This document shows positions 63,601 through 64,000 of a stretch of DNA of 64,000 nt, in pieces. The DNA is from Gracilariopsis chorda (lineage: Eukaryota > Rhodophyta > Florideophyceae > Gracilariales > Gracilariaceae), in contig NBIV01000315.1 of the NCBI GenBank assembly GCA_003194525.1, positions 18,340 through 82,339 of the forward strand, written 5' to 3'. Position 1 is the first letter of the stretch; the number at the start of each line of letters is the position of its first letter. A model generated the notes under the pieces. It was given only the letters and a program-made list of their open reading frames with translations, did no database searches and was not told the origin of the DNA. The position numbers and the translations under genes were made by a program.

Positions 63601-64000
63601 GCTGCGCGGCGTTCTGCGGAGCGATAGGTTGAAGGAGATAGTACAAAACTCCACCGGCGTTATGCGGTAGCTTGGGCCAAACCGACGACACACCGTGTCA
63701 CCAACTAGCAGACAGAGCCTCCCCCAGCAGAGCCGGTTATCCGGAAGGAATGTCAAATCTAGCAGATTACTTCAAGTGCCCAATCGATTCCCGTACCGGT
63801 GCTCAGCTTGCAAGCTACCACGCCTTTATCCGTTCGACGAAAAGAGATGAAAAAAAAGAAGAAAAACAAATACCACAAAGATACAAGATGAAAAAAAAAA
63901 GCCGTTTATCAGCGAGAAGAGAAAGGTTGTATGTTGATGCTTCCGTGGGTCCAAGGAATGGTTCGGTACAGAGCGTTTGCGGAGCGGCCGGTTGAAGGTT
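63601..64000. other. Upstream part of element E leader or flanking DNA
   Basis: No supported gene is seen. The + strand ORF 63672-63995 is Lys/Arg-rich from an A-rich tract and looks accidental. Confidence 0.35.

Noticed and set aside
63672-63995. A 107-codon + strand ORF at the window end
   Set aside because: Its Lys/Glu-rich middle derives from an A-rich tract, there is no domain, and it is antisense to the E leader region.

Overview
This window is a eukaryotic nuclear sequence dominated by LTR retrotransposons. I see no prokaryotic features, no rRNA or tRNA gene and no CRISPR array. The only clearly intact host genes are one divergent pair of secreted, cysteine-rich proteins at 53.6-56.5 kb. 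They are intronless, use TGA stops and share a bidirectional promoter. Compact intronless genes in a sea of Copia and Gypsy elements would fit a red alga of the Chondrus type, but the window alone does not prove this; an oomycete or another protist is possible.

Layout. (1) 1-4680: Copia element A on the + strand. It is intact apart from one in-frame TAG between protease and integrase, has a 3' LTR at 3956-4680, and is inserted into a Copia family-B element. (2) 4681-28295: family-B copies joined through shared LTRs (7140-7934, 20330-21124, 26976-27749). B1, B2 and B3 lie on the - strand, B4 and the start of B5 on the + strand. Copia element C (9438-17068, + strand) is nested in B2. Further C LTRs lie at 10598-11376 (a clean solo insertion with TCCGT target duplication) and at 22629-23407 (a recombinant junction between B3 and B4). 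(3) 28296 to about 32530: decayed Gypsy element G1, - strand. (4) 33690-34352 and 49109-50751: host or DNA-transposon sequence, including a Mutator-like N-terminal fragment and a Ulp1-like protease fragment. It is split by Gypsy element G3 (34358-49108, perfect ATCAG duplication), whose gag is in turn split by Gypsy element G2 (39101-48316), a chromodomain element with an extra 3' reading frame. (5) 50752-53615: AT-rich or repetitive intergenic DNA. (6) 53616-56549: the divergent gene pair. (7) 56550-58838: DNA without a confident gene. (8) 58839 to at least 63597: decayed Copia element E, - strand.

The main signals beyond routine annotation are these. A stop codon sits at the protease/integrase junction of three Copia families. 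A leader module of about 210 nt is shared by families B, C and E. A 63-bp U3 module is shared by the LTRs of A, B and C. Primer-binding sites in B and C match the anticodon-loop half of initiator tRNA-Met. An extra ORF in G2 starts at a UAAUG stop/start overlap. The secreted protein pair carries a shared C-terminal domain that I do not recognise.
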